The position numbers and the translations under genes are program-made. DNA of 64,000 nucleotides, from the NCBI RefSeq assembly GCF_913776295.1, contig NZ_CAJYOJ010000041.1:1-64000 (forward strand), in the 5' to 3' direction. Below are positions 17,640 to 27,043 of this stretch, one piece after another. The notes under the pieces are model-generated. The model did not search any database, was not told the DNA's origin, and was given only the letters and a program-made list of their open reading frames with translations. Numbering within the stretch: the first letter of the stretch is position 1; each line of letters opens with the position of its first letter. Source of the stretch: an uncultured Pedobacter sp. Lineage in GTDB: Bacteria; Bacteroidota; Bacteroidia; Sphingobacteriales; Sphingobacteriaceae.

Positions 17640-18629
17640 TTAACGGTTGAATGTGGTAAAGTCTTTATGATCAATTTTTGCCAAAGCCTCCGGAGGCAAT
17701 GACTTAAAGTATTCGTATGTAATTTTTAATCCTTCGGCCCGGCCTATTTTTGGCTCCCAACCTAATAGCTCTCTTGCTTTGGTGATATCTGGCCTGCGCT
17801 GTTTCGGGTCATCCTGTGGAAGTTCCTTGTAAACAATTTTTTGGGTGGTGCCTGTAAGTTTGATAATTTCCTCACAGAACTGTTTAATGGTAATTTCATC
17901 GGGATTACCAATATTAACCGGTTGGGCATAGTTGCTCATCAATAGACGGTAAATACCTTCAATCAGATCATCTACATAACAGAAAGAGCGTGTTTGACTT
18001 CCATCACCAAAAACAGTTAAATCTTCACCCCTTAATGCCTGCCCGATAAAAGCAGGTAAAACCCGGCCATCGTTTAGACGCATTCTCGGTCCATAGGTAT
18101 TAAAAATCCTGACAATCCGGGTTTCTACACCGTGAAAAGTATGATAAGCCATAGTAATCGCTTCCTGAAAGCGCTTGGCCTCATCGTAAACGCCCCGTGG
18201 CCCTACCGGGTTTACATTTCCCCAATATTCTTCGGGCTGCGGATTAACATTCGGATCACCATATACTTCTGAAGTTGATGCAATCAGCATCCTTGCATTT
18301 TTATTGCGCGCCAAACCCAAAAGATTATGCGTACCCAACGAACCTACCTTAAGGGTCTGGATCGGTATTTTAAGATAATCGATCGGGCTGGCTGGTGACG
18401 CGAAATGCAAGATATAATCAAGTTTGCCTGGAATATGAACAAATTTAGAAACGTCGTGGTTATAAAATTCAAAATTTTCTAATTTGAACAGGTGTTCTAT
18501 ATTGGCCATATCCCCTGTAATCAGGTTGTCCATTCCAATAACATGGTAACCTTCCTTTACAAAACGGTCGCAAAGGTGCGAACCTAAAAATCCGGCGGCA
18601 CCTGTAATCAATATTTTTTTCTGCCCCAT
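17640..18629 (-). CDS. UDP-glucuronate decarboxylase (UDP-xylose synthase)
   Basis: A 329-residue extended SDR. NAD motif GAAGFLGSH (G10, G13, G16), the [11 protein letters not shown] serine region, the Y148xxxK152 pair (VYDEAKR) and the substrate-binding [10 protein letters not shown] all match UXS enzymes, which turn UDP-glucuronate into UDP-xylose. The gene directly upstream encodes UDP-glucose 6-dehydrogenase, which makes the substrate, with only one base between them. The family also includes dTDP-glucose dehydratases, but the motifs and context favour UXS. Confidence 0.9.
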   Translation of the reverse strand: MGQKKILITGAAGFLGSHLCDRFVKEGYHVIGMDNLITGDMANIEHLFKLENFEFYNHDVSKFVHIPGKLDYILHFASPASPIDYLKIPIQTLKVGSLGTHNLLGLARNKNARMLIASTSEVYGDPNVNPQPEEYWGNVNPVGPRGVYDEAKRFQEAITMAYHTFHGVETRIVRIFNTYGPRMRLNDGRVLPAFIGQALRGEDLTVFGDGSQTRSFCYVDDLIEGIYRLLMSNYAQPVNIGNPDEITIKQFCEEIIKLTGTTQKIVYKELPQDDPKQRRPDITKARELLGWEPKIGRAEGLKITYEYFKSLPPEALAKIDHKDFTTFNR

Positions 18630-18630
18630 T

Positions 18631-19941
18631 TTAATCTATCAATTTTCTACCAATGCTGTTATAATAATAGCCTAGATCGATCATTTTTTGAAGATCGTAT
18701 AAATTCCGGCCATCAAAAACAATTTTATTTTTAAGAATGCCATCTATTTTATCAAAATCGGGATTACGAAAAACCGACCATTCTGTTGCAATCAATAATG
18801 CATCAGCACCTTCCAGAGCTTCGTATTGGTTTTTGGCGTAGCTTACCTTATCGCCAATAACGTTTTTAACATTCGCCATTGCCTCCGGATCAAATACAGA
18901 AACAGTAGCACCATTCTTAACCAGCTCATCAATCATGTATAAGGCGGGTGCCTCTCTGATATCATCGGTTTCCGGCTTAAAAGCCAGGCCCCAAAGGGCA
19001 AAATGTTTGCCTTTTATATCACCTTTATAGTATTTTAATACCTTATTCACAAGAACTGTCTTTTGCCTTTCGTTAACTTCCATCACCGATTTAAGGATTT
19101 GGAAATCGTAGGCATAATCATCAGATGATTTTACCAAAGCCTGAACATCTTTAGGGAAACATGAGCCACCGTAACCAACCCCCGGAAAAAGGAACCGTTT
19201 ACCAATACGATCGTCAGAACCTATTCCTCTTCTTACTGCATCTACATCAGCACCTACCCGTTCGCAAAGGTTTGCAATCTCGTTCATGAAAGTGATCTTC
19301 GTAGCGAGAAAAGAATTGGCCGCATACTTGGTCAGTTCAGAAGAACGTTCATCCATAAAAAGAATAGGATTACCCTGACGTACGTAAGGCCCATATAATT
19401 CTGCCATCAGTTTTTTAGCCTTTTCGCTTTTGGTACCCAGCACCACACGGTCGGGTTTCATAAAGTCATCAACCGCTACGCCTTCCCTTAAAAACTCAGG
19501 GTTCGAAACCACATCTACCTCAATTGAAGTATTTTCGGCAAACACAGCTTTTACCTTATCGGCAGTGCCTACCGGAACCGTTGACTTATTTACGATTACC
19601 TTATATTCGGTGATCAGTTTGGAAATGTCTTTCGCAGCACCTAAAATATAAGAAAGATCGGCCGCACCATCACCCCCCGGAGGCGTTGGCAATGCCATAA
19701 AAATAATCTGCGCTTCTTTTACCGCATCAGCAAGATTGGTAGTAAAGGTTAATCTTTCCTGTTCGATATTTCTATGGAACAAAAGATCTAAACCAGGTTC
19801 GTAGATCGGCACTTCGCCAGCCTGCATCTGTTTTACTTTTGCTTCATTAATATCGACACATATTACATCATTTCCTGTTTCTGCTAAACAGGTTCCGGTA
19901 ACTAAACCTACATATCCGGTACCAATAACGGCTATCTTCAT
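18631..19941 (-). CDS. ugd: UDP-glucose 6-dehydrogenase
   Basis: A 436-residue enzyme oxidising UDP-glucose to UDP-glucuronate with two NAD+. It has N-terminal NAD motif GTGYVG (7-12), the [10 protein letters not shown] active-site segment, catalytic Cys261 in [10 protein letters not shown] and the C-terminal domain motif [15 protein letters not shown]. It is the first gene of a tight leftward operon with UXS, galE, an unknown gene and a CpsB-type phosphatase. The divergent start of the Kdo transferase gene is about 130 bases away. Confidence 0.96.
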   Translation of the reverse strand: MKIAVIGTGYVGLVTGTCLAETGNDVICVDINEAKVKQMQAGEVPIYEPGLDLLFHRNIEQERLTFTTNLADAVKEAQIIFMALPTPPGGDGAADLSYILGAAKDISKLITEYKVIVNKSTVPVGTADKVKAVFAENTSIEVDVVSNPEFLREGVAVDDFMKPDRVVLGTKSEKAKKLMAELYGPYVRQGNPILFMDERSSELTKYAANSFLATKITFMNEIANLCERVGADVDAVRRGIGSDDRIGKRFLFPGVGYGGSCFPKDVQALVKSSDDYAYDFQILKSVMEVNERQKTVLVNKVLKYYKGDIKGKHFALWGLAFKPETDDIREAPALYMIDELVKNGATVSVFDPEAMANVKNVIGDKVSYAKNQYEALEGADALLIATEWSVFRNPDFDKIDGILKNKIVFDGRNLYDLQKMIDLGYYYNSIGRKLID

Positions 19942-20072
19942 CTGTTAATTTATTTTTATCAGCTATAAACTACCTACAAGTTTATTTATTCAATTGAATG
20001 TTAGTTAAAATTGTAGGTTTCCCTATATTTTTAAGCTTTTTAAATATATTCGTTTTATCTTGGCACGAAGAT

Positions 20073-21320
20073 ATGAAATTACTTTACATCATCGGAATCC
20101 AGGCCTACACTTTGCTCATCAGGATATTTTCATTATTTAATCCTAAGGCTAAATTGTTTATCAAGGGACGCAAAAATATCTTTACCTCAATTGCCCGGAA
20201 AATTGATTCTGCTGAAAAACATGTATGGTTTCATTTTGCGTCGTTAGGCGAATTTGAACAAGGCCGGCCGGTTTTAGAAAAATTAAAAGCCCTTTATCCT
20301 TCAAAAAAAATTGTAGTTACCTTTTTCTCCCCTTCGGGATATGAAATCAGAAAAAATTATGCCCTGGCAGATGTATTTTATCTTCCGATTGATACCGCTG
20401 CTAATGCCAAACGTTTTATAACAGGTATTAACCCTGAAATGGTAATTTTTACCAAGTATGAATTTTGGCATTTCTATTTTAAGGAATTAAAAGACCAGGG
20501 CATTCCTTTGTATGTGATTTCTGGAATTTTTAGAGAAAGTCAGGCATTTTTTAAATGGTATGGCGGCTTTTACCGTAATATTTTAAAGTCGGTTACTTAC
20601 TTTTTTGTACAAAATAAAGAAAGTGAAGATCTTTTAAAATCAATCGGATTACATCAGGTAAGCGTAACTGGCGATACGCGTTTCGACCGTGTTTATGAAA
20701 ATGCGCAATCGCCTAAACAGCTTAGTATTGTTGAAAGCTTTATTGGTAGCGCCCCAACTATAGTTTGCGGAAGTACCTGGCCCGAAGATGAAAAAATATT
20801 ATCGGCTTTGCCTCAGCAATACCCTAACTGGAAATTTATCATCGCACCGCACGAGATCCACGAAGGCCACATAGAAAGCATTGAAAAACAGTTTCCAGTG
20901 GACAGTATACGGTTTTCAGTTCTCAGTTCTCAGTTGGAAGTTAACAGTGCTCAAATCTCAAATCTAAACTCCAAAATCTTAATCATCGATAACATTGGCA
21001 TGCTTTCCGCTTTATATCAGTATGGAAAACTGGCTTATATTGGTGGTGGTTTTGGAACAGGTATCCACAATACATTAGAAGCTGCGGCATTTGGATTACC
21101 GGTAATTTTCGGACCTAAATACGATAAGTTTCAGGAAGCTAAGGATCTTATTGCCATTGGTGCAGCCAAAAGTATAGCCTCAACCGAAGAACTGATGGAT
21201 GCCTTCAATGCCTTTGCAAACCACCAACAGGCAGCCGATACAGCCAGAAAATACGTGGACAATAAAAAAGGGGCAACCGACCAGATTATTTCGGTAATGA
21301 TGAAATTAAATCAGCCTTAA
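20073..21320 (+). CDS. kdtA: 3-deoxy-D-manno-octulosonic acid (Kdo) transferase
   Basis: 415 residues from ATG 20073 (MKLLYIIGIQAYTLLIRI); the TTG/ATG-rich leader back to 19998 is not family-like, and a near-consensus -7 (TATCTTGG, 20056-20063) lies just before it. N-terminal membrane anchor, then the GT-B fold: WFHFASLGEFEQGRPVLE, FFSPSGYEIRKN, TGDTRFDRV, CGSTWPEDE, APHEIHEGHI and the C-terminal GGGFGTGIHNTLEAAAFG. It transfers Kdo from CMP-Kdo to lipid IVA. Residues around SVLSSQLEVNSAQISNLNSK are low-complexity and encoded by repeat-like DNA (20914-20980). The 3' end overlaps the convergent gntK by 35 bases. Confidence 0.92.
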   Translation: MKLLYIIGIQAYTLLIRIFSLFNPKAKLFIKGRKNIFTSIARKIDSAEKHVWFHFASLGEFEQGRPVLEKLKALYPSKKIVVTFFSPSGYEIRKNYALADVFYLPIDTAANAKRFITGINPEMVIFTKYEFWHFYFKELKDQGIPLYVISGIFRESQAFFKWYGGFYRNILKSVTYFFVQNKESEDLLKSIGLHQVSVTGDTRFDRVYENAQSPKQLSIVESFIGSAPTIVCGSTWPEDEKILSALPQQYPNWKFIIAPHEIHEGHIESIEKQFPVDSIRFSVLSSQLEVNSAQISNLNSKILIIDNIGMLSALYQYGKLAYIGGGFGTGIHNTLEAAAFGLPVIFGPKYDKFQEAKDLIAIGAAKSIASTEELMDAFNAFANHQQAADTARKYVDNKKGATDQIISVMMKLNQP

Positions 21321-21804
21321 CAATCTCTTTAACAATTTCGGGGATACTTTGATCGATTGAAACGGTCAATACATCCGGTTCATCAGCCTGTGGTTCTTCC
21401 AGGGTTTCAAACTGGCTTTGCAATAAGCTGGAAGGCATATATTGATGCGAACGCTTCGTAATACGATCGTGAATCAGATCGAAACTCCCTTTTAAATATA
21501 TAAAATGCATAGATGCATTATCCACTCTCAACAAATCGCGGTAAGATTTTTTAAGTGCAGAACAAGCAATGATACAGTTGGTTTCATGAGCAGCATGTTC
21601 TCGGCCAACTTTGGCAATCAACTGCAGCCAATCCAATCGGTCGGCATCTGTTAACGGAATTCCCGCTGCCATTTTATCTACATTCCTTTGCGAATGCAGG
21701 TTGTCGCCATCAATAAATTCTGCATTTAATTTTGGGGCCAAGGCTTTTCCAATTACCGTTTTACCACTTCCCGAAACGCCCATTAAGATAATAAAACTTC
21801 CCAT
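21286..21804 (-). CDS. gntK: Gluconokinase
   Basis: A 172-residue P-loop kinase. Walker A GVSGSGKT lies at residues 9-16, followed by the gluconokinase-specific FIDGDNLHS and DRLDWLQ segments and ACSALKKSYRDLLR. It phosphorylates gluconate to 6-phosphogluconate. Length is typical of thermoresistant-type GntK. It is six bases downstream of hemH in the same direction, so probably co-transcribed, though the pathways are unrelated. Confidence 0.93.
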   Translation of the reverse strand: MGSFIILMGVSGSGKTVIGKALAPKLNAEFIDGDNLHSQRNVDKMAAGIPLTDADRLDWLQLIAKVGREHAAHETNCIIACSALKKSYRDLLRVDNASMHFIYLKGSFDLIHDRITKRSHQYMPSSLLQSQFETLEEPQADEPDVLTVSIDQSIPEIVKEIVKADLISSLPK

Positions 21805-21810
21805 CTTTAA

Positions 21811-22821
21811 TTATTTTATCATTCCGGCCAAAGCCTCAATAAATACGGGACTATCATTTAAACTTTCTACCAACTGAACATGTTCGCCCCCCAAAGCCTT
21901 AAATTCTTCGTGGTATTCTACAGTAATTTCGTAAAGCGTTTCTAAACAATCAGCAACAAAAGCCGGACTAAAAACCAAAAGACGTTTTTTGCCTTCGGCA
22001 GCCAATTTCTTTAACACATCGGTGGTATAAGGCTGTACCCATGGCTCCTTACCTAAGCGCGATTGGAAACAAACGGTATATTGGTCTTTTGACAGGTTTA
22101 ATTCTTTAGCAATTAACCTGGCGGTATCATGTCCCTGCGCAGAATAGCAGAATTTATTGGTATCATTTAATGTTTGGCAACAATCTGCACTTTTTAAACA
22201 ATAACTTCCGGTATGATCGCATTTTAAAAGTTGACGTTCAGGCAAGCCATGAAAGCTGAACAACACATGATCATAACTGTCTATGTGGTGCTTCCTGGCA
22301 TTTTCGGCAAAAACTTTGATCATTAATTCATTATCGTGGAATGAATTAATGAATGAGATGGGTGGCACTGTTGGCCATTTGCTCACCAACTCCATTACCA
22401 GTTGCATTACCGAACCGGTACTGGCAGAAGCATATTGCGGGAACATGGGTATTACCTGTATACTTTCTACCAAACCTGCTTTTAGATTGGCCAGTGCCGA
22501 TGCAATAGACGGGCTTTGGTAACGCATAGCCAATTCAACATGGTAATCGTTGCCTAATTTCTCCTGAAGCATTTTAGCCTGCAATCTGCTGTAAAATAAT
22601 AGTGGAGAGCCATTTTCATCCCAGATTTCTTTATATAACTTTGCCGTTTTAGGACTACGAAAAGGAACGATAATACCTTTAACTAATAATGTTCTGTTCA
22701 GTTTGGGAATATCGATTACCCGTTCATCCATCAGAAATTGATCCAAGTATTTTCTTACATCGCCCGTCGCCGGACTATCAGGTGTTCCTAAATTTACCAG
22801 TAAAATCCCCTTTTTGCTCAT
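21811..22821 (-). CDS. hemH: Ferrochelatase
   Basis: A 336-residue ferrochelatase, inserting Fe2+ into protoporphyrin IX in the last step of haem synthesis. The start GILLVNLGTPDSP, the VIPMFPQYASASTG segment, the signature LFSFHGLPERQ with catalytic His191, and FSPAFVADCLETLYEI are all present. A Cys-rich segment (C201, then SYC and DCC) follows the HGLP motif; whether it binds a cluster is unclear. Confidence 0.96.
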   Translation of the reverse strand: MSKKGILLVNLGTPDSPATGDVRKYLDQFLMDERVIDIPKLNRTLLVKGIIVPFRSPKTAKLYKEIWDENGSPLLFYSRLQAKMLQEKLGNDYHVELAMRYQSPSIASALANLKAGLVESIQVIPMFPQYASASTGSVMQLVMELVSKWPTVPPISFINSFHDNELMIKVFAENARKHHIDSYDHVLFSFHGLPERQLLKCDHTGSYCLKSADCCQTLNDTNKFCYSAQGHDTARLIAKELNLSKDQYTVCFQSRLGKEPWVQPYTTDVLKKLAAEGKKRLLVFSPAFVADCLETLYEITVEYHEEFKALGGEHVQLVESLNDSPVFIEALAGMIK

Positions 22822-22972
22822 TTATTAAGAAATATGTTTTGTGGAGGCAAATATCGCCTTTTTATTGTCTTTTCACTAAGCTAAAAATATGATTGCCGAC
22901 ATTTTTAAGTCAAAATTATTATTTCATATTTTTAAATACTATCAGCCAAAATCTTTGAATCTCTAATTCTAT

Positions 22973-23088
22973 TAGATGTTACCATCTTACTGTTGGAAAA
23001 GAGATGTGCTGTCAGATTTTACAATCTGACAGGAATAACAAATAAAATAGCAGAAAATGGGTTAAATTAATGCAAGATGGCAACATCT
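22973..23088. repeat. Nested inverted repeats downstream of the CrtW-like gene
   Basis: An outer inverted repeat (AGATGTTACCATCTT at 22973-22987, imperfect complement at about 23071-23086) encloses a perfect 10-bp stem with a 4-base loop (CTGTCAGATT at 23009-23018 with AATCTGACAG at 23023-23032). It lies between two leftward genes and may terminate the crtW-like transcript or be a dispersed palindromic element. Confidence 0.65.
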
Positions 23089-23110
23089 TTCCAATACGAT
23101 TAGTGAATTA

Positions 23111-23785
23111 TTACCCTTTCGTTTTATACAGCTGCCACCAGGGCATACCTGGCTTTTGGTGGTGTTCTAAATGATAACCAAAAAAATAACAGGAAATAAA
23201 GGCTACAAAATGGTTTTTTTGTAAGGTTGAAGAGTGATATTCATTATTGTGCTCACCTTTATGGGGTAAATAGGTTCCAAAATAAAACAATTGAAAAGTG
23301 CTTAACAAAGACGGCAGTACCCAAAATAATAACAGATTTTTTTCAGCAATCCAGATTTTTAAAACATTATAAGCTACCGCCATAATGATCAATTGGATAA
23401 TGGTAACGTAATTTAACATAAAACGGAAATACCATTTCCAAAAGCCGTGTGGGGCGAAATCCGGATCATTTTCAGTATGTACATGACGGTGGTGCTGGTG
23501 ATGTTTCGCATACAAACGGTTATAAAAAAAACCTGCATAGAGAAAAACAGAAAGATAGCCAATAAAATTATTTGCTTTTTGGTTAGGTGATATTGTTCCA
23601 TGCATGGCATCGTGGGCGGTAATAAACAAACCGGTGTACAAATGCATCTGCACGAAAATCATGAGGTAAACCAAAGGATTAGTCCAGGCAAAATTCCATG
23701 TTAATAAAAAACAAAGAGCAATAAACCAGCAGATAATTACGGTTAACGCAACCAGCATTCCGGTGTATGGGTTTATTTTTTCCAA
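23111..23785 (-). CDS. CrtW-like beta-carotene ketolase (membrane fatty-acid-hydroxylase/desaturase fold)
   Basis: A 224-residue integral membrane protein with four to five hydrophobic helices and the di-iron histidine motifs: HDAMH (58-62), a cluster KHHQHHRHVH (94-103), and HLEHH (205-209). The segment FQLFYFGTYLPHK before the last motif is characteristic of CrtW carotenoid 4-ketolases. It would add a keto group to a beta-ionone ring. CruF-, glycosyltransferase-, acyltransferase- and CrtD-like genes in the same window support a carotenoid role, though ketolase versus another desaturase-like activity is not proven. Confidence 0.82.
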   Translation of the reverse strand: MEKINPYTGMLVALTVIICWFIALCFLLTWNFAWTNPLVYLMIFVQMHLYTGLFITAHDAMHGTISPNQKANNFIGYLSVFLYAGFFYNRLYAKHHQHHRHVHTENDPDFAPHGFWKWYFRFMLNYVTIIQLIIMAVAYNVLKIWIAEKNLLLFWVLPSLLSTFQLFYFGTYLPHKGEHNNEYHSSTLQKNHFVAFISCYFFGYHLEHHQKPGMPWWQLYKTKG

Positions 23786-23804
23786 TTTTTTACCTCAAAA
23801 TATG

Positions 23805-23866
23805 CGATCGTCATCTCGAGCGAAGTGCAACGAAGTCGAGAGATCTATCAAAGCAGATCTCTCTAT
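23805..23866. repeat. Dispersed intergenic repeat (TCTCGAGCGAAG type)
   Basis: A GTCATCTCGAGCGAAGTGC stretch continues into ACGAAGTCGAGAGATC, partly self-complementary through TCTCGA/TCGAGA. Related fragments occur at 43225-43275 and 51590-51660, indicating a family of short intergenic repeats. Confidence 0.6.
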
Positions 23867-23931
23867 TCCAATGCGTTACAGTTGAAACGACGATCCTACT
23901 ATATTAATACTTATTCAGATCTTCTTATAAT

Positions 23932-24783
23932 CTAATACTGCTCCAAAGCAGCCTTAACATTTTCCATCAGCCACATGGGTGTAGAAGTGGCTCCGCAAAT
24001 ACCTACTTTATCATTTTCAGCAAACCAGCCTTGCTCTAACTCTTCAACATTTGAAATGAAGTAAGAATTATCGTTATGTTTTTTACAAACATCATAAAGC
24101 ACTTTTCCGTTCGATGATTTCTTTCCGGAAACGAAAACAATTTTATCATAATCGCCAACAAAATCTTCCAGTTCTTCGTATCGGTTAGATACTTGCCTGC
24201 AAATGGTATCGTTAGCCTTAACTTCGTAACCACGACTCAGTAATTCATCTTTAATATGATAGAATTTATCAGTGCTTTTGGTGGTTTGGCTATATAATGT
24301 AAATTTTGCCGGAAGCTCAACGTGATCTAACTCGGCCAAATCCTGAAAAACAATGGCTTTACCGTCTGTCTGGCCTTGTAATCCAATTACCTCGGCATGG
24401 CCGTGCTTACCAAAAATAAGTACCTGTTCATCGTCATCATGCGAATTTTTAATCCTGTTTTGTAATTTTAGCACAACAGGGCATGAAGCGTCGATTAATG
24501 TGAGGTTATTTTCTAAAGCCAGCTGATAGGTTGATGGCGCCTCGCCATGGGCCCTGATTAAAACTTTTTCGTCCTTTAAGTCTTTTAAAACTTCGTGATC
24601 GATGATTTTTAATCCGCGGTTGGTTAACCGCTCCACTTCCTCATCATTATGTACAATATCACCAAGGCAATATAAATAACCTTCATTATCCAGAATATCC
24701 TCGGCCATTTCTATGGCGTATACCACACCAAAGCAAAAGCCTGATGATTTATCGATGTTGACCTGTAAGTTTAAATTGCTCAT
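23932..24783 (-). CDS. ispH: 4-hydroxy-3-methylbut-2-enyl diphosphate reductase
   Basis: A 283-residue IspH/LytB enzyme, the last step of the MEP pathway, producing IPP and DMAPP. The three [4Fe-4S] cysteines are in place: C17 (SSGFCFGV), C101 (DASCPVV) and C195 (NDTICRQV). Also present are GDIVHNDEEV and the substrate-binding CGATSTPMWLMENV. The enzyme supplies isoprenoid precursors for the carotenoid genes on both sides. Confidence 0.96.
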   Translation of the reverse strand: MSNLNLQVNIDKSSGFCFGVVYAIEMAEDILDNEGYLYCLGDIVHNDEEVERLTNRGLKIIDHEVLKDLKDEKVLIRAHGEAPSTYQLALENNLTLIDASCPVVLKLQNRIKNSHDDDEQVLIFGKHGHAEVIGLQGQTDGKAIVFQDLAELDHVELPAKFTLYSQTTKSTDKFYHIKDELLSRGYEVKANDTICRQVSNRYEELEDFVGDYDKIVFVSGKKSSNGKVLYDVCKKHNDNSYFISNVEELEQGWFAENDKVGICGATSTPMWLMENVKAALEQY

Positions 24784-24799
24784 TTTTTTTCCGGAATAG

Positions 24800-25081
24800 T
24801 TATTTATCGTGGTAGTGTCCCTTTGCAGAAATTACAAATACAGTAATAATCTCTTCATCAATTCTATAAACTAATCTGTCTTTTTTATTTATTTGTCTTG
24901 ACCAATAACCAGAATATTCAAATTTTAACCTTTCAGGTTTACCTACGCCTGATGAGGGATGAATACTTAATTATATAAAAATTTGCTGAAGTTTTTTAAT
25001 GGAAGCTTTATCTCCTGATTTAAGGATTTCAGCCAATTGTTTTTTAGCTTGATCTGTAATGTCTACAAAATACTTTCCCAT
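24800..25081 (-). pseudogene. YoeB/Txe-type mRNA interferase toxin, interrupted by an in-frame stop
   Basis: From ATG 25081 the frame reads MGKYFVDITDQAKKQL..., typical of Txe/YoeB toxins, then meets TAA at codon 37 (24971-24973). Without shifting frame it continues [33 protein letters not shown] and [13 protein letters not shown] to a second TAA at 24800-24802. The total is 93 codons, the normal family length, with all catalytic-region motifs kept after the stop. One base change (probably GAA to TAA) would explain the break. It overlaps the antitoxin gene by 19 bases, as in intact operons. Alternatives are readthrough or a sequencing error. Confidence 0.85.
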
Positions 25082-25269
25082 ATATTTTGAACATCCTTAA
25101 CTCTTGTTAAACGTCCATTTTTTATATCTTCTTCTCCTTTAGCTATTTCATTTATAAATTCAGGGCTGTAGCTCTTCTCTTTTTTAAAAGTAACGTTCAA
25201 TGCTTGTAACACCGCCTCAACTGCCAAAAGCTGTTTTTTATTTTTGGGCTGTACGATTAGTGTTTCCAT
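25063..25269 (-). CDS. Antitoxin partner of the YoeB-like toxin
   Basis: A 68-residue protein immediately upstream of, and overlapping, the broken toxin. It begins METLIVQPKNKKQLLAVEAVLQALNV and ends with an acidic/basic helical tail (INEIAKGEEDIKNGRLTRVKDV). This is the form of short Bacteroidota antitoxins (DUF2683-like) paired with Txe/YoeB toxins. It is intact. With its toxin apparently lost it may be a relic or an anti-addiction module. Confidence 0.78.
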   Translation of the reverse strand: METLIVQPKNKKQLLAVEAVLQALNVTFKKEKSYSPEFINEIAKGEEDIKNGRLTRVKDVQNIWESIL

Positions 25270-25301
25270 ATTATAAAATTAATTAACATAACCTTACAAA
25301 A

Positions 25302-25976
25302 TTAAGCAAAAATATTTGTTCCGGTTGTCATGTATAAGACAACAAAAAAGATTAACTGCGAGGCAAACATGGTCACACCAATATACTTCTGCTGTTTTAA
25401 GCCCAAAGCATAATAAAATTTCAATAAGATAACAGAAACAATAAACCAGGCTACATAATTTTGGACTGGAATTTCGTGCCAATCCCATTGCCAGTAATTA
25501 AATTTCATGGCCACAGGTTCCAAAAAGAAATCGAAAACAACCAATAAAAAAGCCCCGATAACCGAAGCTAAAATACTATGCCTGATTTTCATACTTTTCA
25601 TCATTTGCCCAATGCTGAAAATAAGGATTACCCAATTTACCCCCATTAACAATGGGACCGCAGCAACTTTGTAACCTAATGTATCGCCATAATAGTAACT
25701 GCCAAATATCTTCCCTGTATGTACCCCCAATACTTCTACCAGGAAGCCGCAGAGAAATACACCTGAAACAAATAACAACAATCGTTTTACATCGGCATTG
25801 TAAGAAAAAACAATTATGGCAAACATCAGCAATAAATGAAAGGGAACTAGTTTTATAAAATATGGCTGCGCAACAGGGAGTAAAAAGCCAAGTAGGCCAA
25901 CCACATGAAAAACGACAATTATTGCCACTGCAATCTTTTTAACCATTAAATCGTTTTGATCGTTCTGCCCTTCCAT
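25302..25976 (-). CDS. CruF-like carotenoid 1,2-hydratase (DUF422 family)
   Basis: A 224-residue polytopic membrane protein with about seven hydrophobic segments. Family marks are GFLVEVLGVHTGKIFGSYYYGDTLG, PLLMGVNWVILIF and the VVFDFFLEPVAMKFNYWQW segment, as in CruF and bisanhydrobacterioruberin hydratases that add water to the end of an acyclic carotenoid. The 3' neighbour is the toxin-antitoxin relic; the 5' neighbours are a glycosyltransferase (overlap 31 bases) and an acyltransferase, the order expected for a carotenoid tailoring operon. Confidence 0.85.
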   Translation of the reverse strand: MEGQNDQNDLMVKKIAVAIIVVFHVVGLLGFLLPVAQPYFIKLVPFHLLLMFAIIVFSYNADVKRLLLFVSGVFLCGFLVEVLGVHTGKIFGSYYYGDTLGYKVAAVPLLMGVNWVILIFSIGQMMKSMKIRHSILASVIGAFLLVVFDFFLEPVAMKFNYWQWDWHEIPVQNYVAWFIVSVILLKFYYALGLKQQKYIGVTMFASQLIFFVVLYMTTGTNIFA

Positions 25977-27043
25977 GTGCTCGTTTTAAAAATATGTTTT
26001 TTTATAGAAATAAGTGAAATGATTAAGAAGAACAACATCTGTAAAGGATGTAACACCAAGTTTATCAAAACATGCTGTCCGGATAAATAGGAAATCATCA
26101 TTCTGCTTAATACGATTAAAGTTAATGGTAATACAAGTAAAGCAACGTTAAAGTTTAAGATTAAAATCAATGGCCCTATGGTTACCAAAAGCTGGTAAAG
26201 TAATAATATTATGATGTTATTACCAAAACCAGCCAGTAAATTTTTACTAAAGCCATTTAAGCTTTCGTTTAAATTCCTATACATCCTGCAATAAATCAAT
26301 CCGTTGGCCAGAAGCGCTTCTGCGTTAAATTTTTCCTGTTTAACCAATTTCATAATCTCCACATCTTCTACAACCTGGTGTTTAACCTGCTTATGCCAAT
26401 GGTTTTCTTTGTAGTGATTGGCATTAAAAAACATACATTGTCCGCTGGCGGCTGCAAATGCCGGGTTTTTAGAAATCTTCACTAAGCGTAAGGGTAATAA
26501 GTTCAACAGGATAAAATGCATTAAAGGCACCGTTAACCATTCGCCTATCGATTTCATCGTCTGATTGGTAAAAACACTCAGCAGGGCCAGTTTTCCAATT
26601 TCCATCCGGCTGATGAGGCTATTGATCAATCCTCTTTTAATGGTCTCATCAGCATCAATAAATAAAAGGTATTTACCGGTAGCCAATTCGCTAAGCTGCT
26701 GGCAGGCATAGTTTTTTCCCAGCCAGCCTGGAGGCAACTCCTTTCCGCTTATCACTTTGAATCGTGGATCATTAAGGCAAAACTTTTTCACCACCGTAAA
26801 AGTATCATCACTGCTGTTATCATCTAAAATAATAACCTCATAATCAGCATAATCTTGATTTTTTATCGAAATAAGCAATTCTAAAATATTTTCGGCTTCA
26901 TTTCTCGCAGGGATCAGGATCGAGACCAAATCATGATGGTGTTTAACTACTCTTGGCAACTTTGGGTTAGATAGAAAATTGAAGACAGTTACCGAAAACC
27001 GGATCACCAGGAAAATTAAAACGGCATAAATAAAAATCGTCAT
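25946..27043 (-). CDS. Membrane glycosyltransferase family 2, CruC-like
   Basis: A 365-residue GT2 protein with an N-terminal membrane helix. The nucleotide-sugar binding motifs are LVSILIPARNEAENI (39-53), ILDDNSSDD (72-80) and LFIDADETI (127-135); three or more C-terminal transmembrane helices follow. Between a CruF-like gene and an acyltransferase, it is best read as the CruC-type enzyme that glycosylates a hydroxylated carotenoid. The sugar is unknown. It overlaps the acyltransferase stop by four bases (27040-27043). Confidence 0.83.
   Translation of the reverse strand: MTIFIYAVLIFLVIRFSVTVFNFLSNPKLPRVVKHHHDLVSILIPARNEAENILELLISIKNQDYADYEVIILDDNSSDDTFTVVKKFCLNDPRFKVISGKELPPGWLGKNYACQQLSELATGKYLLFIDADETIKRGLINSLISRMEIGKLALLSVFTNQTMKSIGEWLTVPLMHFILLNLLPLRLVKISKNPAFAAASGQCMFFNANHYKENHWHKQVKHQVVEDVEIMKLVKQEKFNAEALLANGLIYCRMYRNLNESLNGFSKNLLAGFGNNIIILLLYQLLVTIGPLILILNFNVALLVLPLTLIVLSRMMISYLSGQHVLINLVLHPLQMLFFLIISLISIKKHIFKTSTWKGRTIKTI

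Noticed and set aside
17639-17674. Upstream ATG for galE
   Set aside because: It would overlap UXS by 35 bases; the NAD-binding fold begins at 17638.
19998-20072. Longer start for kdtA
   Set aside because: A near-consensus promoter lies inside it and the family N-terminus begins at 20073.
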